Shown: positions 53,064-60,096 of the stretch, one piece after another
Layout of the letters: each line of letters starts with the position of its first letter
How positions within the stretch are numbered: the first letter of the stretch is position 1
DNA from: Myceligenerans crystallogenes
GTDB taxonomy: Bacteria > Actinomycetota > Actinomycetes > Actinomycetales > Cellulomonadaceae
Direction: 5' to 3'
Length of the DNA stretch: 64,000 nt
Assembly (NCBI RefSeq): GCF_039529775.1
Contig: NZ_BAAANL010000003.1
Coordinates: 186,001-250,000 of the forward strand
Translations under genes and position numbers: made by a program
Notes under the pieces: model-generated
Seen by the model: only the letters and a program-made list of their open reading frames with translations
The model's database searches: none
What the model was told of the DNA's origin: nothing

Positions 53064-55811
53064 GTGTCAGCGCCCACATCCGACGAGACAATGACGAGCG
53101 ACGTGGCCGAGGCCGAGGAGCCCACCCGTCGCGCCATGTCCCGCCTCCGCAAGCTGGCGATCGGTACCGCGATCGTGCTCGTGCTCGTGCTGGCCGCGGT
53201 CGCCACGTTCGGCTGGGCGATCGGCCGCCGCGCCCTGCCCGAGGCCTCCGGCGAGGTCCGGCTCGAAGGGCTCACGGCCGACGTGCGGGTGCTGCGCGAC
53301 GAGCGGGGCGTGCCCCACGTCTACGCCTCCGAGCCGGCCGATCTGTTCCTGGCGCAGGGCTACGTGCACGCCCAGGACCGCTTCTTCGAGATGGACTTCC
53401 GCCGGCACGTCACCGCGGGCAGGCTCGCGGAGCTCATCGGCGACCAGGAGTCGGCGATCACGGCGGACAAGCTGATCCGTACGTTCGGCTGGCGCCAGGT
53501 GGCGGAGCAGGAGCTGGAGCTGCTGGCACCCGAGACGCAGGAGTACCTGCGCGCGTACGCCGACGGCGTCAACGCCTACCTCGCGGAGCGCGAGCCGTCG
53601 GAGCTCGGCGTGGAGTACATGGTGCTCGGCACCACGGTCACCCAGGAGAGCCCCGAGCCCTGGGACCCGGTGGACTCGCTGGCCTGGCTCAAGGCCATGG
53701 CGTGGGACCTGCGGTCCAACTACGACGACGAGCTGGACCGCGCGCTCGCCCACAGCACGCTGGCGGACCCGAAGCTGGTCGCGCAGCTCTTCCCGGACCA
53801 CGCGGCCTCGGGCAACCGGACGATCCTCACCGAGGCCGACCTGCCGGAGGCCACGGCAGCCGGCACGGAGGGTGCCACGTCCGGCGACGGTGAGTCCGCC
53901 GACGGCACGGCCACCAACGCCGACGCGACCCAGACCGCCGAGGTGTCCTCGGGCCCCTCCCCGGATGCCGCGATCGACCCCGCCCTCTTCGACAAGAGCC
54001 TCCGCTCCGCCGTCACGGCGGCGCAGGCGGCGCTCGACGCCGTCCCGGAGCAGATCGGCCGCGGCGAGGCCACCGGCTCGAACTCCTGGGCCGTCTCCGG
54101 CGACCTCACCGAGTCCGGCAAGCCGCTGCTGGCCAACGACCCGCACCTCAGCCTCAAGGCCCCCGGCATCTGGCACCAGGTGGGCCTGCACTGCACCGAG
54201 GTCTCCGACGCCTGCCCGTTCGATGTGGCCGGGTTCGGGTTCTCCGGCTTCCCCGGCGTCGTCATCGGCCAGAACGCCCAGCTGGCCTGGGGCCTGACGA
54301 ACATGAACGCCGACGTCACCGACTTCTTCATCGAGCGGGTCCGCGGCGACACCTACAAGCGCGGCGAGAAGTGGGTCGACCTCACCACGCGTGAGGAGAC
54401 CATCCGGGTGACCGGCGGCACGCCCGTCGACCTCACGGTGCGCGGCACGGTCCACGGCCCGCTCGTCTCGGACGTGCTCGACGACGACAAGGCGGGCGAG
54501 GCCGGCGTCGACGCGATGGTCCACTCGCCCACCGCCGAGGGCACCGACCTGGGCGACTACGCGATCTCGATCCAGTGGACGGCCCTGGAGCCGGGCCGCA
54601 CGGCGGACGCCGTCTTCGCGTTCGACACCGCGCGGAACGCCGAGGACATCAAGGCGGCCGCGGCGCTCTTCGACGTCCCCGCCCAGAACATCGTCTTCGC
54701 CACCACCGACGGCCACATCGGCTACCAGGCGCCGGGCCGGATCCCGGTCCGCAACCAGGTCGACGGCCCGGTGCCGTCGGACGGCTCGTGGCCGCGGCCC
54801 GGCTGGGACGAGCGCTACGACTGGAACGGCTACGTCGACCCGGCCAGGATGCCGCGCGCGCTCGACCCGGCCGAGGGCTTCGTCGTGGCCGCCAACCAGG
54901 CGGTGCTGCCGTCCGGCGTCGGCCCGTACCTCACCCGGGACTGGGACTACGGCTACCGTTCGCAGCGCATCCGCACGCTGCTCACGGAGCAGATCGACTC
55001 GGGCCGCCAGTTCGACGCCGCCGACATGTCGGCGATCCAGAACGACGACTGGAGCGCCTTCGCCGACCTGCTCGTCGACGTCCTGCTCGCGATCGAGCTG
55101 GAGGACGACTACGACGCCGCGGGCCAGGAGCTGCTGCGCGACTGGGACTACACGATGACCGAGGACTCCGCGGCCGCCGCGTACTTCGCCGCCGTATGGA
55201 ACAACCTGCTGGGCGCGACGTTCCAGGACGAGCTCCCGGAGAGCATGTGGCCCGACGGCGGCGACCGCTGGCTCGCCGTCCTGCAGGGCATGCTCGACGA
55301 GCCGAACCACGCCTTCTGGGACGACAAGACCACCGTCTCCGTGCGCGAGAGCCGGGACGAGATCCTGACCCGCGCCCTGACCAGCGCGCGCCAGGACATG
55401 ACGGTCGAGATCAGCAAGGACCCGGACGACTGGTCCTGGGGCAGCCTGCACCAGCTCGAGCTGGAGCACGAGCCCCTGGGCCGCTACGGGGTGCCGAGCA
55501 TCATCCGCGGCTACATGAACCCGGCACCGGTGGGCGTGGCCGGCGGCACCTCGATCGTCAACGCGATCTCCTGGGACGCGGCGGCCGACAGCTACTCGGT
55601 GACCTCCGGCCCCTCGATGCGCATGGTCGTCGACCTGGCCGACCGCGACGCCTCCACCTGGGTCACGGTCACCGGCGTCTCGGGCCACCCCGCCTCGGAC
55701 CACTACGACGACCAGCTCCCCGCCTGGGCCGACGGCGAGACCTTCCCGTGGCCGTTCACCCGGGAGGCCGTGGAGTCCGCCGCCCAGGACGAACTCACCC
55801 TCACCCCCTGA
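53064..55811 (+). CDS. Penicillin acylase family protein (Ntn hydrolase), membrane-anchored
   Basis: The 915-residue protein has an N-terminal helix (residues about 32-54, IGTAIVLVLVLAAVATFGWA), an alpha-chain region (VRVLRDERGVPHVYASEPAD, YVHAQDRFFEMDF), a Thr/Ala/Asp-rich spacer near residues 268-310, and the beta-chain N-terminus at Ser339 in TGSNSWAVSG, the expected autoprocessing nucleophile. NDPHLSLKAPGIWHQVG follows as usual. Members cleave N-acyl bonds of antibiotics, homoserine lactones or lipopeptides. Presence in this conserved gene block suggests a native envelope or signal substrate rather than penicillin. Confidence 0.92.
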   Translation: MSAPTSDETMTSDVAEAEEPTRRAMSRLRKLAIGTAIVLVLVLAAVATFGWAIGRRALPEASGEVRLEGLTADVRVLRDERGVPHVYASEPADLFLAQGYVHAQDRFFEMDFRRHVTAGRLAELIGDQESAITADKLIRTFGWRQVAEQELELLAPETQEYLRAYADGVNAYLAEREPSELGVEYMVLGTTVTQESPEPWDPVDSLAWLKAMAWDLRSNYDDELDRALAHSTLADPKLVAQLFPDHAASGNRTILTEADLPEATAAGTEGATSGDGESADGTATNADATQTAEVSSGPSPDAAIDPALFDKSLRSAVTAAQAALDAVPEQIGRGEATGSNSWAVSGDLTESGKPLLANDPHLSLKAPGIWHQVGLHCTEVSDACPFDVAGFGFSGFPGVVIGQNAQLAWGLTNMNADVTDFFIERVRGDTYKRGEKWVDLTTREETIRVTGGTPVDLTVRGTVHGPLVSDVLDDDKAGEAGVDAMVHSPTAEGTDLGDYAISIQWTALEPGRTADAVFAFDTARNAEDIKAAAALFDVPAQNIVFATTDGHIGYQAPGRIPVRNQVDGPVPSDGSWPRPGWDERYDWNGYVDPARMPRALDPAEGFVVAANQAVLPSGVGPYLTRDWDYGYRSQRIRTLLTEQIDSGRQFDAADMSAIQNDDWSAFADLLVDVLLAIELEDDYDAAGQELLRDWDYTMTEDSAAAAYFAAVWNNLLGATFQDELPESMWPDGGDRWLAVLQGMLDEPNHAFWDDKTTVSVRESRDEILTRALTSARQDMTVEISKDPDDWSWGSLHQLELEHEPLGRYGVPSIIRGYMNPAPVGVAGGTSIVNAISWDAAADSYSVTSGPSMRMVVDLADRDASTWVTVTGVSGHPASDHYDDQLPAWADGETFPWPFTREAVESAAQDELTLTP

Positions 55812-55818
55812 GGCGCCG

Positions 55819-55852
55819 CGGCAGCCACCCGGCACGCGCGTCCGGGCTGCCG
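55819..55852. terminator. Hairpin between the acylase and 5-FCL genes
   Basis: CGGCAGCC (55819-55826) pairs with GGCTGCCG (55845-55852) in the 52-nt convergent gap, with further imperfect pairing inside. Confidence 0.5.
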
Positions 55853-55863
55853 TGGCCTCCCGG

Positions 55864-56505
55864 TCAGAGCCTGCGGAAGTCGGCGGGCGTCGCCACGGCG
55901 CCGACCCGGATGTCGTGGCGCGCCGAGGGCAGCGGGCGCTCCGCGGCGTCGTACACCTCCTCGGGGAACACGACGGCGACGACCATCGTCCCCGGCCGCA
56001 CGTGCGTGAGCACGCGGTCGTACCAGCCGCCGCCCTGCCCGAGCCGGACCCCCGCGGAGTCGACGGCGAGCGCGGGGGCGATGACGACGTCGGCCAGCTT
56101 GAGCGCGTCCTGCCCGAGCGTCGGGCCGCCCGGTTCGGGCGGCCGGCCCGGTGCGCGCACCAGCAGATCGTCCGTCCCGGTGTAATCCGCCCAGTCCCGG
56201 GCCAGCCCCGCGCCGAGCACCGGCAGCAGCACGCGCGCCCCGCGCCCGGCGAGCTGCCTCATCAGCTCGCCGGTGCCGGGCTCGGTGTCCCGCGACGTGT
56301 ACAGCCCCACCACACCGGCCTCGGCGACCTCCGGGATCGCGGACACGACGTCGGCGATCGCCGACGCCGCGGTCGCCCGCTGCTTCGCGGGCCGGTTGTT
56401 CCGCGCGGCGCGGATGGCACGCCGGAGTTCCTCCTTGGCATCCTCGGTGTTCATCCCGGCCTGGACCGGGTACGGCTGTGATGTCGGAATCCGGGCGCCC
56501 TTCAT
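55864..56505 (-). CDS. 5-formyltetrahydrofolate cyclo-ligase family protein
   Basis: The 213-residue protein has KEELRRAIRAARNNRP at the start, EVAEAGVVGLYTSRDTEPGT, the ATP-loop-like LPVLGAGLARDWADY, VVIAPALAVDSAGVRLGQGGGWYDRVL and VVFPEEVYD. It converts 5-formyl-THF to methenyl-THF. ATG 56505 is set by AACAAT 7 nt upstream; ATG 56454 (MNTEDAKEEL) is an alternative closer to family length. Confidence 0.92.
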   Translation of the reverse strand: MKGARIPTSQPYPVQAGMNTEDAKEELRRAIRAARNNRPAKQRATAASAIADVVSAIPEVAEAGVVGLYTSRDTEPGTGELMRQLAGRGARVLLPVLGAGLARDWADYTGTDDLLVRAPGRPPEPGGPTLGQDALKLADVVIAPALAVDSAGVRLGQGGGWYDRVLTHVRPGTMVVAVVFPEEVYDAAERPLPSARHDIRVGAVATPADFRRL

Positions 56506-56512
56506 GGGCGCT

Positions 56513-56518
56513 ATTGTT
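56513..56518 (-). promoter_or_regulatory. -10 box (AACAAT) of the 5-FCL gene
   Basis: AACAAT on the minus strand stands 7 nt before ATG 56505 and suggests a leaderless message. Confidence 0.38.
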
Positions 56519-56687
56519 CCAGGATTCCCCGGGTGGCCCGGCGGCAGGTGCTTCAGCAGGTTGGGAGCCGCAGGTCGTGGTAGACCCATCGCAGAACTCG
56601 TACGACGACGCCCGGTCGCCGGGCGCAACTTGGGGGTGCAGTCAACGAATGACGGAGACGACGGGACTCGTCGTGAAGGGATGGACC

Positions 56688-57302
56688 GTGTCCAAGCCAT
56701 GGCCCGTGACACTGCGGGAGGACACCCCCGGGGGTGTCGTAGTGCTGCGCCCGATGCGGCGGCGCGACTCGAAGGCGTGGACGCAGCTGCGCGCCGACAA
56801 CGCCCTCTGGCTCGGCCGCTGGGAGGCGACGTCGCCCGGCACGGGCGACAACCGGCCGGGGGTGGCGTCGTTCGGCGAGTACGTGCGGACCCTGTCGAAC
56901 CAGGCGCGCGCCGGGACGCTGCTGCCGTTCGGGATGGAGCTCGACGGCGAACTGGTGGGGCAGCTGACGGTGTCGTCGATCACCTACGGATCGCTGTGCT
57001 CGGCGAGCATCGGGTACTGGGTGTCGGAGCACGTGGCGGGCCGCGGGGTGACCCCGACAGGCGTGGCCATGGCAACGGACTACTGCTGGTTCGTGCTGGG
57101 CCTGCACCGCATCGAGATCAACATCCGCCCGGAGAACACGCCGAGCCTGCGGGTCGTGGAGAAGCTGGGCTTCCGGGACGAGGGCGTGCGCGAGCGCTTC
57201 CTGCACATCCAGGGCCAGTGGCGCGATCACCGCACGTTCGCCCTGACCCAGGAGGAGGTTCCCGGCGGCCTGCTCGCGCGCTGGCAGCAGGTGCGGCGCT
57301 GA
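56688..57302 (+). CDS. GNAT acetyltransferase, RimJ/RimL-like
   Basis: The 204-residue protein has a GNAT fold with VVLRPMRRRDSKAWTQLR, LVGQLTVSSITYGS, ASIGYWVSEHVAGRGVTPTG (acetyl-CoA loop) and RIEINIRPENTPSLRVVEKLGF. GTG 56688 is preferred because AAGGG stands 7 nt before it; ATG 56649 is in frame. Relatives acetylate N-termini of ribosomal proteins, but many have other targets. It lies before the SepX/GlpR gene, as in mycobacteria (Rv0995-Rv0996). Confidence 0.9.
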   Translation: MSKPWPVTLREDTPGGVVVLRPMRRRDSKAWTQLRADNALWLGRWEATSPGTGDNRPGVASFGEYVRTLSNQARAGTLLPFGMELDGELVGQLTVSSITYGSLCSASIGYWVSEHVAGRGVTPTGVAMATDYCWFVLGLHRIEINIRPENTPSLRVVEKLGFRDEGVRERFLHIQGQWRDHRTFALTQEEVPGGLLARWQQVRR

Positions 57303-57453
57303 CGACCACGACCGGCCACGACTGAACACGACCGCCCGCGGGCGCCTCGGCCGCGGCGCGTCGACCCGGTCACCCCGGTAAAAATTCCTGACGGCAAATC
57401 GGGCACTACCGTTAGCCTGGCGTGTCCTTCACGACTGGGGCTTGACAACCACC

Positions 57454-57459
57454 TAACGT
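57454..57459 (+). promoter_or_regulatory. Leaderless -10 box (TAACGT) of the sepX/glpR gene
   Basis: TAACGT ends 6 nt before the GTG at 57466, with no ribosome site. Confidence 0.48.
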
Positions 57460-57465
57460 CGAGTC

Positions 57466-58650
57466 GTGGAATCCGCCGCAGGGCTGAGCGTCATGGCGCT
57501 CTTCGTCCTGTGGCTGGGGTACCTGGTGCCCCAGATGATCCGGCAGCGTGCGGTCCTCGCCCAGGCGCGGGCCGGCGACCGGTTCTCCGGAAGGATGCGG
57601 GTCGTCGCGGTGAGCGGCGAGGAACGCAGGAGTCCGAGGCGAGGAGGAGCCATGACGACCGGACACGGCGGATCACGCCTCACCGGCGCGCGCCCGGCTC
57701 CCGCCCCGCACGCCCCGGAGGACGTCGAGACCCCTGAGCAGCTCCGCGCCCTCGCCGGGCAGCGGGCCCGGAGGGCGGTTCGTGCCCGACGACGGCTCGC
57801 GCTGACCCTGGTGCTCCTGCTCGCCACGGTCGCCGCGGGCGTCGCGGTCGTGGTGGTGCCGCTGCACTGGGGCGTGACCGTGGTGCCCGGCGCGCTGCTG
57901 GTGGCCGTGCTGGCCATGGGCAGGCGCGCCGCGGTCGTCGCCCGGCGCGCGGAGCAGGCGGTCGAGACGGCCCGGCGGGAGGCCCGGCAGCGGGCGACGC
58001 AGGCCCGCGCCCTGGCGAACGGCGGGCCGTACGCCCCGCGGAACCGGCTGCGGGTCACGGGGGCGCCGGGCGAGGCGGCCGGCGGGGCGGAGGTCATCCC
58101 GGCCGCGCGCAAGAGCGGCGGGGTCCTGGACGAGCTGCTGTCGGTGCCCGAACCCGCCGGTGCGAAGGTGGTCGACGAGACGGGTGCCCCCGCGGCCGAG
58201 GACTCCGCCGCCCAGGAGGCCGCGGACGCCCCGGGCGTGGGCGGAGGCGCCTGGGAGCCCGTGCCCGTGCCGCTGCCCACGTACGTGACCAAGCCACCGG
58301 CTCGCCGGCTCCCGGCCCGGCCCGCGGCGACGGCCCCGGCAGGCGACGGTCGCGCCGGTGCCGGCCCTGCGGACGTCGGCCGGTCCGCCGCCGCTCAGCC
58401 CGCGGACGAGAAGGCGGTCCGCCTGGCCGCCGCGGTCCGGGCCTCCGCGGGCATCCCGACGGGTGAGACCCCGGCGGTCCGCCCGGAGCGGGAGCACACG
58501 CCCGAGCAGGACGCCGCCGCGGCGTCGTCGTCGGGCACCGTGCGGCCTCCGGAGGAGGACGAGCTCGTGCGCCCGGCCCCGCGCGTCCGCGACGAGACCC
58601 TCGCCCAGCCGCTGGAGCAGATCCTGGCCCGCCGCCGCGCGGCGGGCTGA
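57466..58650 (+). CDS. Divisome membrane protein, SepX/GlpR family
   Basis: The 394-residue protein has an N-terminal helix (LSVMALFVLWLGYLVPQMI), a conserved juxtamembrane stretch, two further helices near residues 108-145 (LALTLVLLLATVAAGVAVVV, VVPGALLVAVLAMG) and a long disordered tail rich in Ala, Pro and Glu ending PLEQILARRRAAG. This order and its place behind the GNAT gene match SepX of Streptomyces and the Glp receptor GlpR of corynebacteria, both involved in septum assembly. The usual partner glp (MoeA-like) is not in the window. Confidence 0.75.
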   Translation: MESAAGLSVMALFVLWLGYLVPQMIRQRAVLAQARAGDRFSGRMRVVAVSGEERRSPRRGGAMTTGHGGSRLTGARPAPAPHAPEDVETPEQLRALAGQRARRAVRARRRLALTLVLLLATVAAGVAVVVVPLHWGVTVVPGALLVAVLAMGRRAAVVARRAEQAVETARREARQRATQARALANGGPYAPRNRLRVTGAPGEAAGGAEVIPAARKSGGVLDELLSVPEPAGAKVVDETGAPAAEDSAAQEAADAPGVGGGAWEPVPVPLPTYVTKPPARRLPARPAATAPAGDGRAGAGPADVGRSAAAQPADEKAVRLAAAVRASAGIPTGETPAVRPEREHTPEQDAAAASSSGTVRPPEEDELVRPAPRVRDETLAQPLEQILARRRAAG

Positions 58651-58657
58651 GACAGGC

Positions 58658-58717
58658 CGGGCGGCCATGACATGCCGCGGCAGGAGCCCTGCCGCTGCCG
58701 CACGTCATGGCCGCCCG
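58658..58717. terminator. Nested double hairpin between sepX/glpR and the LPMO gene
   Basis: A perfect 14-bp outer stem (58658-58671 with 58704-58717) encloses an 8-bp inner stem (58677-58684 with 58688-58695). It serves the convergent genes on both strands. Confidence 0.7.
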
Positions 58718-58749
58718 ACCTCATGGAGCGGTCAGCTCACCGGGTCGAC

Positions 58750-59817
58750 TCAGGCCGCCGCGCAGGTGGCCGTCACGCCCGTGGAGCTGCCGTTGGCGAT
58801 GAAGCCCGCCGTGGCCTTCCCGCCGGCCGCAAGGCTGCCGTTCCAGCTGGTGTTGGTCAGCGTGTTGCTGCCCGACAGCGTCGAGTTCCACGCCTGGGTG
58901 ATCGTCGCGCCACCCACGGTCACCTTCCAGCCGCGGATCGCCGAGGCGCCGGCGGTGACCGTCACCTCACCCTGGTAGCCACCGGACCACGAGTTCACGA
59001 CGCGGACCGCGGCGGAGCAGTCACCCGTGGCCGGCGGGGTGCTGGCCGGGGGCGTGCTGGCGGGCAAGGTGCTGGCGGGCGGGGTGCTCGCCGGCGGGGT
59101 GGACGTGTTGGTCGGCGTGCCGCCGCCCGGCCACGGGCCGATGTCGCCGCCGCCGATGTTGATGTCGGAGCAGAACATGTACGTCTGGTCGTTGTGCGAC
59201 GCCTGCCAGATGGTGAACAGCACCGCCCGGCCCGAGCGGCCCGAGAGGTTGACGTCGGCGATGTACGGGTCGGACGCCGGGTAGTAACCCGTCTGCGTGA
59301 CCAGGTCGAGGTTCCCCCAGCCGAGGCGCTGGGTGGTCGGGTCGAACCCGGGCTTGCTCACGTAGATCCGCAGGAAGTCGGCGCCGTGGTCGGAGCCGTC
59401 GGTGAGCGTGAGCTTGAAGTTGCTCGACACGCCCTTGGCGACCCAGTTGCCCGGGGTGTTCATGGCGTTGAACATGCTGTTGCCGGCGGAGCAGAGCTGC
59501 CCGTCGGGCACGGCACCCTGGTAGTCGCCGCCGAGCCCGTCGCGGAGCTGGCCGTTCCAGTTCCACATGGCGTTCGGGTTCTGCTTCCAGCTGTAGTCGC
59601 ACATCGGGTCGGCCGTGGCCATGGCCGGGCTCTGCCAGTCGTCGGCCCAGCGGTCGAAGCAGCCCCAGGCACGCGACGGCGGGTCGGTGACCGCGCCGTG
59701 GGCGGCTGCCGGGGGAGCGGCGGCCGTCTGGATCGCGACCACCCCCATCGACAGGATCATCGCGAGAGCGGCCAGCACCACGGCTGCCCTCACGCGGACG
59801 GAATTCAGGACGTGCAT
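58750..59817 (-). CDS. AA10 lytic polysaccharide monooxygenase with C-terminal CBM2
   Basis: The 355-residue protein has a signal peptide cleaved before His40, the N-terminal histidine of the copper brace (AAAHGAVTDPPSRAWGC); the second brace residue is His144 in DGSDHGADFLRIYVSK. A Thr/Pro linker with TPPAS repeats precedes a CBM2 (about residues 257-355, DCSAAVRVVNSWSGGYQGEV). AA10 enzymes with this architecture oxidatively cleave cellulose or chitin; CBM2 and the GH9 neighbour favour cellulose. GAGGAGG precedes the ATG. Confidence 0.95.
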   Translation of the reverse strand: MHVLNSVRVRAAVVLAALAMILSMGVVAIQTAAAPPAAAHGAVTDPPSRAWGCFDRWADDWQSPAMATADPMCDYSWKQNPNAMWNWNGQLRDGLGGDYQGAVPDGQLCSAGNSMFNAMNTPGNWVAKGVSSNFKLTLTDGSDHGADFLRIYVSKPGFDPTTQRLGWGNLDLVTQTGYYPASDPYIADVNLSGRSGRAVLFTIWQASHNDQTYMFCSDINIGGGDIGPWPGGGTPTNTSTPPASTPPASTLPASTPPASTPPATGDCSAAVRVVNSWSGGYQGEVTVTAGASAIRGWKVTVGGATITQAWNSTLSGSNTLTNTSWNGSLAAGGKATAGFIANGSSTGVTATCAAA

Positions 59818-59882
59818 GTGTGTTCCTCCTCGAACAGGTGGGACACCAGCGTGGGGACCGGGCAGCCAGGGAATCCAGCAGT

Positions 59883-59894
59883 CGAAACCTTTCG
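59883..59894. promoter_or_regulatory. Operator-like dyad 1 (CGAAACCTTTCG)
   Basis: CGAAA-CC-TTTCG is a dyad with a 2-nt centre, 66 nt from the LPMO start, of the GAAA/TTTC type bound by LacI-family regulators. Related dyads lie at 60002 and 60040 in the same divergent gap. Confidence 0.45.
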
Positions 59895-59945
59895 CGTGGG
59901 CAGGGGCGGCAACGGCGTCGCAGGCCCCGCGGGCGCCGGCGGGGC

Positions 59946-59975
59946 GGCTCGGCCCGGCTCGGCCCGGCTCGACCC
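59946..59975 (+). repeat. Three tandem copies of a 10-bp unit (GGCTCGGCCC)
   Basis: Two exact copies and one with a G-to-A change (GGCTCGACCC) stand in series in the LPMO-GH9 gap. The unit is near one helical turn, so it might place bound proteins on one face; otherwise it is simple slippage. Confidence 0.6.
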
Positions 59976-60001
59976 GACCAGGCCCGTGCCCCCCGGCGCT
60001 T

Positions 60002-60011
60002 GAAACGTTTG
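60002..60011. promoter_or_regulatory. Operator-like dyad 2 (GAAACGTTTG)
   Basis: The core AAACGTTT is a perfect palindrome with the CG centre typical of LacI-family operators. Confidence 0.45.
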
Positions 60012-60039
60012 GGGGCCCTTGCTGTGCGCGGCCCGCCTG

Positions 60040-60052
60040 GCGAAAGTTTCGC
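60040..60052. promoter_or_regulatory. Operator-like dyad 3 (GCGAAAGTTTCGC)
   Basis: GCGAAA and TTTCGC flank a single central G, a perfect 6-bp inverted repeat, 44 nt before the GH9 start. Confidence 0.5.
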
Positions 60053-60096
60053 TGACCCGTGTCGACGTGGACGCGGGCAGAACTTGAGAGGCAGCC

